Shown one piece after another: positions 12,276 through 23,875 of a DNA stretch of 64,000 nt. The position numbers and the translations under genes are program-made. Location of the stretch: positions 1-64,000 of the forward strand of contig VXAA01004223.1 in NCBI GenBank assembly GCA_013399115.1. The letters are read 5' to 3'. The stretch comes from Anseranas semipalmata. Its lineage: Eukaryota > Chordata > Aves > Anseriformes > Anseranatidae. Under the pieces are notes generated by a model. It had not been told where the DNA came from and searched no databases. It saw only the letters and a program-made list of their open reading frames with translations. Position 1 is the first letter of the stretch; every line of letters begins with the position of its first letter.

Positions 12276-15088
12276 ACATTTGTCACTATGGTGTTTGTCT
12301 TCCCAGGAAACTGTTATGAGTGCTGAGTCCCTGTGTCCCAGGAAGTGGCTGAACAACTGCCCGCTGATGGGAAGTAGAGAATAAACATATTTTGTTTTGC
12401 TTGCATGCACAGTTTTGGTTTTATGTTTTAAACTGTCATTATCTCAAACCATGAGTTTTTGTTTTATTTTCTCCCTATCCTGCAAGAGAGTGGAGTGAGC
12501 AAATGGCAGGGTGTGTGTTTGGCTGTTGCCCAGGGTCAGCCTACCACAGTGTATTTTAAGAATTTCAGTGTATCTATGTTATGTACGTATGTGTGTATTA
12601 CCTAGATCAGTGCATCAATATGCCACATGAATGTGTGTTTCAAGTTGGAAATTGTATAGGAATATCCAAGTACCAGTAGTTTGATTAGAAATATTTTTTT
12701 TAATTGTTGGAATAACTTAAAAGCAAGAGCGTACAGAAAATAATCTCATCCATATGATAATGTGCAACATTAAGTAACATCAGCTAAGTAGAATCATAAA
12801 GTCTCGATCTCATCACTCATTCTTTGCTCAGTATTTCAACTCAGTTAAATTTTTGTAAGATCACCCATCTTCTCTGAAACTGTTGTCCAAATACTTTGCT
12901 TGCTGGGGACCTGGAAGAGTGGAGGCTGACCTACCGTTTCCTTCACGTGCCTGGATGGGTCTCTGTGGCACTGCTGAGGATTGAGGTGGGACCGTCAGCT
13001 GGATCCCTCTTGCCTTTCCTAAAGGCAGGCATCTCTTGCCTGTGTCTGTACATAGAGCTGTGGTTTGTCAGCCTTGGGCAGTAAGAGTTCTGAATTGCTT
13101 GCTGCCTTCCTGAATAAAGCCATCATGTAAGGATAGCCTCTCCATCTAGCTTTATCCCTCTAGTTTATGTGCCTGAATTAGGAACCAAAGGATCTCTGCA
13201 GAGCTCTGAAAAACTTGCTGGGGCCTCATTACCCATTCAGGCTTCTAAAGTCCCTAATTGGACTTCCTGCCCCTGCTACCATCCCACTGGTCTGCCTAAG
13301 ACATCCTACTAAGTAAGCTGAATACAGCTTTCAGCAATCAGTAATCCATTTTCACCAGCTCCTCTTTCAGTGCCCCCCCGAAGACTGACAGTTAATGGAG
13401 AAGGAAATCAGAATGAAAAGGAGTTGTGTGAATTGAGGACAACTGCTGGTCTCCATATCTTTATTAAGTGTAGTGATGCTTGACTCACAATCAGAACTTG
13501 GAGACCTCAGATGATGGAAAAGCTTTTTTCTTTCTTTTTTTTTTTTTGAAAAGTAAAATCTCTATGCTTTGCAAACTGAACTAGAACCAGACTTGCAAAC
13601 TAAAGAGCTACAATAATAACAGAGTGGGAGATAAAAGGTGCATAGGAAGGAAGGACTAACTAGCATATGGTACACCAGCGAAGGCCCCAAGCAGAGCTGC
13701 CCCTGCTGCTCACTCTACCACTCTTCACGGAGCACATGTCCAGCTGTTGCCCTGGCAGGCCCTGACCCTGCAGCTCTCACCACCTTGCACCAGCTGAGGA
13801 TCCAGTTCAGGAGGAACAAGAGAGCTGTGCCCTGCACAAGCCTCCTGCCTGTGTCAGGTGGCACTGATTGTGCACTGCAAGTGCCATAAAGCTTTTTTGA
13901 GAACATGCAAGTGATACTACTATAAGAAATATTAATAACAAGTAGTTATCAAATTATTATATCTGCATGTAACTATTTATCTAGCTGCTGTCTAATGGAT
14001 CACTATTTTTCTGGAGTGAACTAGTAACGACCCTAGAGCAAGGATGTATGTCTGACTAGGTTGTGCTGTTACATATCAGTTATGTTAACAGAAAACCATA
14101 GCATGAAAGCTGTTGAAGAAAACCTGGGGGATAACAAGGAATGAGGTGAGAGAGGCCTTGAAAGTACAAACACAGGATGGTAAGAACAGATGAAGCTCTA
14201 CCAATGCTCTATCCCCCTCTGTCAGCGTCTGATTCCTCCCAGAAAAGAATGTGGGATGCTGAAGACATGTTATGACATGTTATGACCCCCATTCCACTGA
14301 TGTTAGGAACCAGAAGGGCAGGGAAAAGGTGAGCAATACGCCATGGGAAGGGTGGATACGAAGGAGTTTATTTAGCACAATTTTAACCGTATTATTAATG
14401 AGGCTTTTCCTGTAATAATTATATAATTTGGACAATAACTTTAAGTATCATTATAACTGGACTAGTAATGACTCCCTGATTAGACTTTTGAGACTTTAAT
14501 TAGACTAATAATACATCCTGGCTTTCCATATAAGGTGCATTGCCCACAGAGTTGCATGGGGTGTTTTGAGGCTTGGTTGTAATTTGGGTGCACTACATCC
14601 ATATCTTCCTTGTGCTTCAGCCAATATTTGCTGTCTGAATTTAGGCACTCCCTACCTGTCTGAGGAAAAAAAAAAAAACATTAAAATCTGGTGCTCATTG
14701 GGATTCAGCAACCCTTTCATAGTAGTTTTTACGAAACAGTTGCTTTTAGCTAGCAGAAATTTGCTGTCATCACAAATGCGTCGGATTTGGCATTAACACA
14801 TCTGTTGTGGAAAAAAGGAGTGAGGAGTGCCTTGTCCCCTTAAGAGAGAGAACATGCCCCTGCTCCCTTCTCCCCTGCATGCTCCTGGTCACGTTGCAAA
14901 CGAAAATGTGTTCTCTGATGGTTTGAATCTGTTGGAGTGAATGACTTGTCTCACACCGTTATATTTTTCTCTGCTTCTCCATATTTGTTATCAATCAGTC
15001 TGCCTTCCAGTGGAAGATGCAGTGTGAAAAATGCCCTTCTGTATTTGTTTAGAAGGCCATATGGACACCTGTAAATGAAATGGAAAAG
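12276..15088. other. Unique non-coding DNA, no gene seen
   Basis: No supported gene. It contains a T-rich tract (13524-13547), an A13 run (14666-14678) and a perfect 10-bp tandem duplication of GACATGTTAT at 14264-14283. A GC-richer patch at about 13690-13890 has overlapping short frames on both strands, none resembling a known protein. Confidence 0.6.
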
Positions 15089-15089
15089 C

Positions 15090-15139
<50 letters not shown>

Positions 15140-15140
15140 C
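15089..15140. repeat. (CAA)17 microsatellite
   Basis: A perfect trinucleotide repeat of 52 bases, 17 CAA units plus one C, with no interruption. Read on the minus strand in its three frames it would encode runs of Leu, Val or Cys. These explain the three homopolymeric reading frames there, which are artefacts of the repeat. It is the longest pure microsatellite in the window and is probably length-polymorphic. Confidence 0.97.
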
Positions 15141-18100
15141 CTTTTGGGGTTTGCAGACTTTCAGGCAGATGTACAGATTTCTGAGAAGAGCAAAGAAATT
15201 TAATCCAGAGGAGGCTGAATTCCTCACAAAAGGTTGTAAGCATTATGCATATCAGGCAAATTCCTACTCTATCTGTTCAGAGGATATGAAAGACATAGAC
15301 TGGCAAAAAAAGAGATGAAAGAGCCTCTATAAAGAGCTGTTCAAAATTTTATCGGCGTAGTGCCAGGAGCTGGTCGATGTTACAATAGGAAGGGCACTGC
15401 CTTCTCCACCTATGGGAGGCAGGTAAAATCCTCAGCCACAGGTACGAGCAGAACAAATGGAACTGGGAGCTCTGTGTCTGTGTCTCAGTCTTGTGCTTGG
15501 GCTCAAAGAACAACACACGATGCTCTGACATCTCTTTCTGGTCACTGCACAGGTCACGAGTGACTCACACAACTTACGATTATTCCAGAGACAGCCTGTA
15601 AAATCTGTCCCTAGAGAAATGCTGAGAGTTTGCTCTATGTTCTTTTTTCTAGTGAAAACCTGAAATTGTGGATTTTTATTATGAAGAGAAATAATCTGAA
15701 ATATTTCTCTGAAGCATTTTAACCTTTGTATATTAAAAGTCATGTGTTATTATGAGAAAATAAAACAGAAAAATGGCAAAACAAAATTTCTTTCAGGACA
15801 GTGTGTTTCCATTGGATGTTTTTGCTTCTTCAGATCTTCTTCAGGAACAATTGTTCTGTGAGAAAAATGTCAACAATTTCATTCACCATAAAGTTGAACT
15901 GTATTTATTAAGTCATCTGAATTCAAATTTTCCTGGTTTTCCTACAGATTTCTGTCAAGGTTTCATATTCACATCATGTTACTTATGTTTACAAGGCAGT
16001 ATTTTATTTCCCTCTGCCAACCACATGTATGCCAACATGCCTAGAATTTGTGTCTGAATTAGTATTTTATAGGAGAACAACTAATACAGAAAAGGAGCGT
16101 AGATTTAAATAAGAACAGAATTTAAAAAAATTTCAAAAATGTCCTTTATTATTGCTGCCCAGTGGTTAAGACAAGGGTTCTCACTTTATCTGCAAATGTT
16201 GATGACAATCTTTACTCTTCAGTCCTTATGTCTGGAAACCAGCAAAGGCAAGAAAATGTCTTCATTATGTGTCTCTAAATGTTGTTTCTGGAGAAAATGC
16301 TAAAAGGGGACTCCCCTGCTTACTGAGCTGTGGTTCTTTTTCTGTCCTTCTGGTGATAGTTTAAAGAAAGAGACTGAGGAAATAGTGTCCCTCTGCTGTT
16401 GACTTGCTGCTGCTTATTAGGATGGAATGAGTGTGTGACGAGTCAGCCTCCAGCTGAATTGTTGCTGCAGATCGAAAGATCTCTCTCAGTGAGAAAATGT
16501 ATGCAATTTAGCGTTACTGAGGGTAAAGCTCAGGCCTTACGGAGCTTGCATGAGAGGCAAAGTGGACAATGAAAGGCGAGTTTGCTAAATAATGAAAGTA
16601 TCAGCACTATCTGAAAGTTCAGATAACATCAGCAGTAAGATTAATTGTTGGCAGTATACCCAAGGCTGGCAAGGACTTTTATTCTGAGCAGTGCAAAACA
16701 AGGTAAGGTTGGATGCATTGTGGCAGTGACGGACTTCTCAGATCTGCACAGCCCTTCTGACATGTAGCTGCTGGCACCATAGATGAGAGGGTCATACAGA
16801 GATGCCCCAGCTTGAAGGAAGTGAGTGGGAGGGGGCGGCAGAAGAAGCACAGCAGCAACAGCATAGGGGCCCTGCTCCCCCGGGTCTACACCGCATGAGA
16901 CTGAGCTCTTGGTTTGCAAGGCAATGGCACTGATCCCTCACATGCAGTGTCCTCCGGGCTTGTCACTTAATTTACAATAACCACTTAAAAGATCTGACAA
17001 ACAGGATGAAAGCTGTTCAGATAAGTGCAGTTTCCAAATTCCTGCACTGAGAAGTGCTTTTTGGAGCAAGTTCAGAGAGTGCATGAGCACTTTGCACATT
17101 AGTGCAGACAATAGATTTAATGAGTCACCTTTCTGCTGGTTAGTGGAAAACTGAGAGTTGAGACATGTGTGAATTTGTCTTTGGTCAAAAAAAAAGAAAA
17201 GAGAATATAAATCCAAGCAATTAGAGTTAGACTGCACGGTAGGGGTTGAACAGAGGTACCAAATTAATTTCCTTAATAAATGGAATTATTGCAATGACTG
17301 ATCTATTTCTGCAGCAGGCTACTCACAGCAGGCACTGGGGATCTGCAGCTTGTGGCTTGCTGGTATTTCAATAACTTGTTGAAACCCCTGGGCCATAGCC
17401 AAGTTTAGAAGTTTAGAAGATGAGGCTGGCTCAGACACCCACAAGTGGCCCATGACTCTAGGGAGACAAGAAACTCCTCTGGCTTTTGGTCTGACAACCT
17501 GCAGCTCTCCTGCTCTCCTCAGCAACCTGGTGCAGCCCTACCTTAACCCATGTGTCTGAACGCGGAGCTGGGTGTCATTAACGGCTTTCTCTTGTGCTTG
17601 CCATGGGGTCCAGCAGGGAGGGCCTGGGGCTGCAGGAGCTGGGAGCCTCCAGTGCTGCTTCTCATGGGTACAAGGACACAGGAGTCACCCACAACCTCTT
17701 GAACAGGGAACATCATGGAAGATGGCTGCTGGGAACTGTGTCTTCTCACCTGGGCACACCTTGCAGAAACCAGCAGATCCTCACTCTCGGAGGGTTGAGG
17801 CTTGTGGTGAGGGTCAAGGTTTCTAACCATTAATGCTGACTTGCAGATCATTTCTTTCCATATACCATGCCTACTGTCCTTTTCTACATTTTCCATATTT
17901 CAACATAAATAAAAGCTATTGCTCCAGAATGTAAGCTGTTCAAGCCCTTATTTATTTCCTTCTCACTGTGTGCACAAGCTGTGGCAAGAGGGGAGCTCTC
18001 TCCTCCTGGGTCTGTCTCAGGCCAGAGCACAGTAGGAGATCCAGGCTGAGGACTCCTGCCCTGACAGAGCTCCGGAGCTGGCCATCAGCAAGCCAGCAGT

Positions 18101-18879
18101 ACCTCGCTTTGCAGAGACGCCTGGATTCCTGCATTCCCCAGGGGTTCAGAGAGATAACCGCTCTGAAAGCTGGGCTGCAGGGTTTTGTGCAGCAGAAACC
18201 ATGGCTGCATGACGGTCTGCCTCACGCTGCTCTATTTAAATGATGATGCACGCCCTCCCTGTGGACCCTGCCTTGGGGATGTGCCCAGCTGTTAAAGATG
18301 ATCTGAACACTTTTTCAGTTTGCATTAGAAGAAAATCAAAACCTATAACCTGCTTTAGGTATAAAAACTGCTCAGTGAAAATAATTGAGAATGTAGGGAA
18401 TTTCTTATTTTCATCTTTGCACCTGTCTTCTGCTTTGAATTTCTACAGCTTGTTTTTAAGATGTTTCAGAGAAAGGAATTGTTTATAGTCTCTGCATGCT
18501 GTGTAGCTCTAAAATACTGTTCGCAGTCAAGCATCGGTTCTTCCAACGGAAAGCTCAGATGATTTATTTTTCTTTGATATTGTATATATACTATTTCTCC
18601 TTGATTTACCATATGCCCACAAGTACAAATTTCAGTTTCTAAAATGTACAGTGATCACCACAAATGGAGATCTCACCTTTTCAATCCCACTTGCCTCACC
18701 AACAATGATATTTTGTTCTGCACTTTTCAGAAACAAGGGTATTTTTCTCAAGCTGTAACTGATACATTTCTCATCCTGCAAAATTTCTCTTCATATGTAT
18801 AGCAAGCCAATCATATCATCAACTTGTTCTTGCACCCCAGAGAAAAGATACTCTGATTTTTAGATTGTTATACTTTTAG
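15141..18879. other. Unique non-coding DNA, no gene seen
   Basis: A mixture of AT-rich sequence and moderately GC-rich patches (about 16780-16900 and 17540-17830). Short frames occur on both strands in the GC-rich patches, and none is recognisable. No repeat family could be identified by eye. Confidence 0.55.
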
Positions 18880-19340
18880 GTCTGCAGTACTTGCTGCTTC
18901 TTGATTTCTGTAGTGCTGTTTGTTTCTGCCTTCTGTTTCTTCAGCTTCCTCATTGCTCTGGGACCAAATGTTCTCTCTTTTTTCCTGTGTGTTTTGTTCT
19001 CACTTTTTTCTTTCTTTCTCTGTAACTCTCAAATTTTCTTCCTTCTTATCAAATGACTAGGCTCCTTTTAACTTTCTCCTCTTACCATTGTCTACCATCC
19101 CATTGACCTTGGCACTTTCATTCAGCTTCTCAACTTCCAAGCATGATTCACTCTTTTGTTGTCATTTCAAAGTATGTTTTTCTTTTGCCAGTTCCATTTT
19201 TTTCGGGAGCTATCTCCATCTAGCTATTTTTATTCTGTGATTGCCTAAATGTCCTCCCAGGACAGACTTCTATTCATTCTTTGTCTTTTTCTTTTCTTAG
19301 AAGTCCAATATGTTCCTTTCACCTGTAACCTCCACATATT
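18880..19340. repeat. Pyrimidine-rich (plus-strand) low-complexity block
   Basis: About 460 bases in which the plus strand is dominated by T and C, with many TTTCT, TTCTTC and CTCTT words and few purine runs. It has no clear repeat unit and no recognised transposon motif. It could be a decayed polypyrimidine expansion or part of an unrecognised old repeat. Confidence 0.5.
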
Positions 19341-20565
19341 GACTATTATTATTTTTAATGGAATTGCTGTGTCTATTTCTACTGTCTATGTAGCTCTTGG
19401 ATCCGGAGTGCTACAGAGGTTGTTACTACTGCTCCAGCTAATCACAGTTGCCAAAGTTGTGGCTCAGATAACAGAGAGTAGACACTTTTTTTTCTAAAAG
19501 CACACACACATAGGAACAGCCGTGTAATGCTCTTTGGGGTTGGGATTTTCTTTGCATCTAACAGAACGAGATTCTGACCCAATGATGGGGTTGTATGTAC
19601 CACTGCAGTGCAGAGAAAGGAATAATAGTGCTAGCTACCTTAGTTCATTAGTTTAGTGCTAACTCCAAGACACTTACTGTGCTCTTTCTTTCACATCCAG
19701 ATCCATCGTGTTGGTTAGTTGTGTCCATAGGTTTTGGACAATGCCTGCTATGAGCCATAAAAAAACAGCAGTACAATCCCATATGCATTGGTACAATAAC
19801 AGTTTATTGCTGTGCTCTGCCAGTTGTAGTGACCCCAGGTTAACACTAGGAGTGTATAAAAATGAAAATTCTGCTTGTCACTGTCCTAGAAGTGATCTTT
19901 TTAACACCTGCCAAGGCAGCTATCTCATAATTTTTATGAGTGCTTACTTTTGTGGTGTTATATTATAACCTCGGGTTCCACATCAAGAGTTAAAGAGAAA
20001 AGTGGTTTTCAGTAAGGCAAGAATCTTTGGTATTTAATATATATTACAGTAATTTACATTAATTATGCCCATCTGTAATTAAAAAAATAAAGTGACATTT
20101 AGGCTCATGAAAGGTGCTGGAATGACATTTCTAGAAAATGAGGCCCATCAATTAACCACCAAAGAGAGAAAAAAGCCAAAGCAGGTGTGTGAGCTGCCTC
20201 GATACCATGCAAAGAGTAAGAGCTATCAGGGAGAAAGCACAGAGCTGCCATGGGAAGTCACAGTCAGATCAGCCATACTATGACATTAACAGCAAAGTCT
20301 CTGAGACCAATGGTAACAACTCCTGCAAGTGCCTCCCCACATCCCCATGCTGTTCTCAGCTGTATTTCCAGCCCCCAGTGCCCTGTGGATGACACAGCCT
20401 GCTTGGTAGGACCATGAAGCTCCAGTGGGGAAGGTGAGGCCAGGTCTGTGGAGCTTGGTTGACCACAGGGAGTCACTCTGGGGAAAGGGTTGAGATGGCA
20501 GACCTGTGTTAAGGTCCCTGTGGGCTGGGGGCAAAGGTGTCATGGAAATGAGGTTGGGTGGCAGT
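19341..20565. other. Unique non-coding DNA, no gene seen
   Basis: AT-rich to about 20180, then increasingly GC-rich. A short (CA)5 run lies at about 19501-19510. The GC-rich part carries overlapping open frames on both strands. The longest is 178 codons on the minus strand (20286-20822), which resembles no family I know and is probably fortuitous. Confidence 0.5.
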
Positions 20566-20584
20566 GGGGTGGGAGAGGGCAGGG
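20566..20584 (+). other. Canonical G-quadruplex motif (plus strand)
   Basis: Four G runs (GGGG, GGG, GGG, GGG) are separated by loops of 1, 3 and 2 bases (T, AGA, CA), inside a G-rich plus-strand patch (about 20430-20600). The short loops satisfy the standard G3+N1-7 rule for an intramolecular quadruplex. Whether it folds or acts in the cell cannot be told from the sequence. Confidence 0.8.
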
Positions 20585-23500
20585 AGAAGCAAAGACCAGC
20601 TACTGTTCCTTGCATGATCCTGAGGTGGGATGTCCACCCCATCTGCAGGTGAAGCAGCACAGACAGGAAGGGCTTGAGGGAGCTCCATCTGGAGCTTGGT
20701 GGGGAGGAGGTCTCGGGGTAAATATGGAGTATCCCACCTCTGCTCTCACTTTCTGGTGTGTGACCCCAGTTGCATGACCTGCTCAGGGTGAGGTCTGAGC
20801 TGCCTTCAGTCTGCACCTTCAAGCCCAGGCAGGGTTGAAGCCCTGGGTTTACATTTCTGGCTCAGGCCACATGGACCACATAAGCAGCATCCTCAGCACC
20901 CCATGACAGCACCTCACACCATGCCCCCATCTCTTGCCCTTGCTGGCATCCCCTGAGCAGCTGTGAGAAGCAGTGCCAGGAACAATTGGCTGCCACGGCA
21001 GAGCACAGTATTTGCTGGTGTTGTGGGCTCAGGAGCCGGTGAGGGGAGGTATTTCTGGGCAGAAACCATCCAGGGGTCAGCAGCTGAACTCCAGCCCTGG
21101 GGTGCAACCTGCCGTGAGACCTTCCATCCCCACCTCTTCGCTGCTTATTGTAATGCATATCAAAACATGAGCAAAATGAAAAAAAAAGAGAGAGAGAGAA
21201 AAAAAAATCAAAAAATAGACCTCGCTGTCAAATGATTCAAGAATTTTTAAAAAAGGAAAAATGAGTTTGAAAAGGATTACGTAAGCTTATGGAGAAAAGG
21301 GCTATTGATGGCTCTTACACACAATGATGAGTATGTGACCTCTAGCTCAAGAAGTCCTTAAAATATTGGTTTCTAGAGACTGGTAGGCTCTGTCAGTGCA
21401 GAAAACTGTTTTTTACACTCTAGTCTTAAGTATCCTTCAGAAACAGGGTGTTGGACTAAAAGAGCCTTGCTCTGAGTCTGGGTGTGTTTATATTTTTAAG
21501 AGGCCTCTTAAAACTTGCATATAGTGCTGTGTTGTATCCCAGGTCCCAGGAAGCTCCCTTGAGACACATTCTCGGAGCAGAGGATGCCTAGGATCTACAC
21601 CGTGGCCAGCCTGTGAAAACTTCACCCATATACAGGACATTACAGGGCTACAGGGTATGCAGGGTGGCCACTCTGTGCAGAATTTGCTCATCTCCTGGGG
21701 CAGGGCTGCAGGGAGGTAATGCAGAGCCTCTTGAGAGACCATTTCCAAAGATGAGAAAGGCGATGAGCAACCAGACAGCACAGATTTGGAAGCCTCCACA
21801 GCGGATGTCGCTGACATTAAGCAGTTGGCCGTGGCTGACCTCTCCCAGGGGCTAGCTGCTATTTCTGGAGCAGGGGAGCCTGTAACTGGGGTCACAGCAC
21901 GCCGCAGCCAGGAGATGGATGGCAGCTTCTCTCTGTGTGGAAACAGAGCTTCACGGACAGCCACAGACAGCATCCACAAGCCATCGGTGCACTGTACAGC
22001 ATGAGAAGGAAAGGGGCATGCAAGTGCAGGTATGCATCATTTTGCTATTTGAAGCCTGCCTTTTCCAGAGAGCTGCAGTGACATTTCAGAAATGAGCAGA
22101 CAGGGGACTCCTTCATTTTGGAAAATACTCTAAAGTGGGATAAATTCTGGGGGTGCCAAAAGAAAAAAGCCAGCTACTGGGTTCCTTTTGAAGTCAGTCC
22201 AGTCCAAATTCCTTACCCAGCGAAACTGCCTCTGGATGTGACTGAACCCATGACGTGTAGCTTGTAAAGTGGGCATAGTCTGTGGAGTATCAACTATGTC
22301 AAACTCCTTCACGATGGGCTGAAAGCTAATTGTGATTCACAGCCAACCTACCAGTTGTCTCTTGTGAGGGTGGGATATACCATATTCAAAATGGCTAATG
22401 GGAACAGCTAGCTAATTTTGCTCTCTGGCATGTTTTATTAAAGGAGAAAGGAAATATGAACAGAAGAACCATCCCCTGCGTCATTATGTAAGGTGTAATC
22501 AGGAAATACACTCTTAATTCATTCTAATTTAGAGGGAAATCACTTTCGTTTTGGACGAAGGCAGCATAATAGAATCCGTTAGTGATTAGCTCACCTGTCT
22601 TACAGCTGTTTCATAATATTCTGTTTTCCTGCTCCATAAACTGCATTTTAATTGCTGCCTAATGAAAGAACTTGAATTTTCCTTACCTCCTGCAATGAGG
22701 ACGTGTTTTTACTCCATACATTTCAATTTCATGCCTCCCTTCCAGTGAACATTTCTCTGTATTTTGCATGGAACTGTACAAGAATGGTCTGGAATACGTT
22801 AAAAGTGATTATCAAAGGATGTCATTACATCAGTCATGACATCACATAACTTGCACTCATCAGTTATATAGGACTCAGTTGTGTTGTCAGCATTTAGTCC
22901 TGAGTCAGAGGTGGGAGAAAATCTTCCCTCAGCTCTAAGAAGTCCGAAGGCATCGCATCATTGGATGAAGAGCCACCAGCACCCTGCCTGCTGTGCTGCC
23001 CTTTAGATGTGGTCCCCTGGTCATCTGCATCCCTCCTCCCTGATGAGACATGGGGCAGGTGTGGCTGGGCTTGCTGTGCCCAGACTGGTCCTGATCCCCA
23101 GGAGCATGTGACAAGGGGCATGGTGGTGGGGGACAACCCATCTCCCAGCATCTTGGCTAGACCTGCTCCCAGGTTCCCCTCCCTGTGGGACCCCTGTGTA
23201 GAAGGGTCTTTCTGTGAGTGGAGAATAGCTCTGACCCACGGCAGTCACTTCTTTCCAGTCTCCACCAGAAGCAAGTCTCCATCTGGCTTTGGCCAGTCTA
23301 GATCCATGCAGACGGTATGCACTGAAGGGCTTACAAGGCACCATGTGGCCTGGAAACCTCTCACTCCCTGCAGCCACTACCAGCTATTATGAAAAGAGCT
23401 TAGTTCAAGAGTGAGCACAGACAGCAAGTTTGCAGTCATGCTGTCCCTGTAAGCTCTCTCAGCCCCAGTCTGCTGCTTAGGGGCTTCTTCAGACACAAAT

Positions 23501-23744
23501 TGTGGTTTTATGTTATGAAACACGTTCCTTCTATGAATTTGGATAATTATTTTTGCATTTTGCATCCATAATTTTCTGCAGCAATGAGCTCAATGGTTTA
23601 ATTATATTGGGTACTTTGGCCCTGTGATTGTTTCAACTCTGCCTGCTATGTGTGATATTCTCATTCGAGGGCTCTCAGTTCTCTGTTTATTCCCCATCCA
23701 TCCACTTCTCCCATTCCTACTCTAATTCCCCTCTACTACCTATT
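20585..23744. other. Unique non-coding DNA; possible conserved block
   Basis: No supported gene. An A-rich/(AG)n tract lies at 21179-21215. GC-rich patches at about 21500-21990 and 22960-23390 contain frames of 80-163 codons on both strands with no recognisable domain. The AT-rich part at about 22430-22880 is free of simple repeats and contains several TAATT-type words. It looks like a conserved non-coding element, but this is only an impression. Confidence 0.5.
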
Positions 23745-23875
23745 TTCCTAGTTGAAGGATCCCAGTCTCTTTCCATATGGAAGATATTGTAGAGTAATGA
23801 TTATCTGTGCTGCCCCTCTCTGCACCTCTTCTAGTTGTTCAATGTCCTTTTTGGTATGTTCTGGCCTTCATGAGC
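23745..23875 (-). mobile_element. Ancient CR1-type LINE remnant (RT C-terminal region)
   Basis: Read on the minus strand, this piece keeps the order of the CR1 segment that encodes the KKDIEQLEEVQR motif, followed by a block equivalent to PYGKRLGSFN. On the plus strand this appears as GATCCCAGTCTCTTTCCATATGG, then CCCCTCTCTGCACCTCTTC, then TGTCCTTTTTGGTATG. This matches the pattern of old CR1 elements shared among reptiles and birds. It is highly diverged, with no 3' end repeat and unclear borders, so it is far older than the copies near 55-57 kb. Confidence 0.65.

Noticed and set aside
14951..15243. Poly-Leu, poly-Val and poly-Cys proteins, minus strand
   Set aside because: They are the three readings of the (CAA)17 microsatellite and not proteins.
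20286..20822. Longest non-CR1 open frame, 178 codons, minus strand
   Set aside because: It lies in a GC-rich patch with overlapping frames on the other strand, has no recognisable domain and no promoter or splice context, and is probably chance.
21179..21215. A-rich tract as a possible poly-A tail of a processed pseudogene
   Set aside because: No recognisable cDNA lies upstream and no target-site duplication was seen. The tract includes (AG)n, which fits a simple repeat better.
21488..21979. 163-codon frame, minus strand
   Set aside because: No family resemblance, overlapped by open frames on the plus strand, and in a GC-rich patch where stops are rarer.
22961..23392. 143-codon frame, plus strand, overlapping a 118-codon minus-strand frame
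   Set aside because: Frames open on both strands of the same GC-rich segment indicate compositional bias and not a gene.
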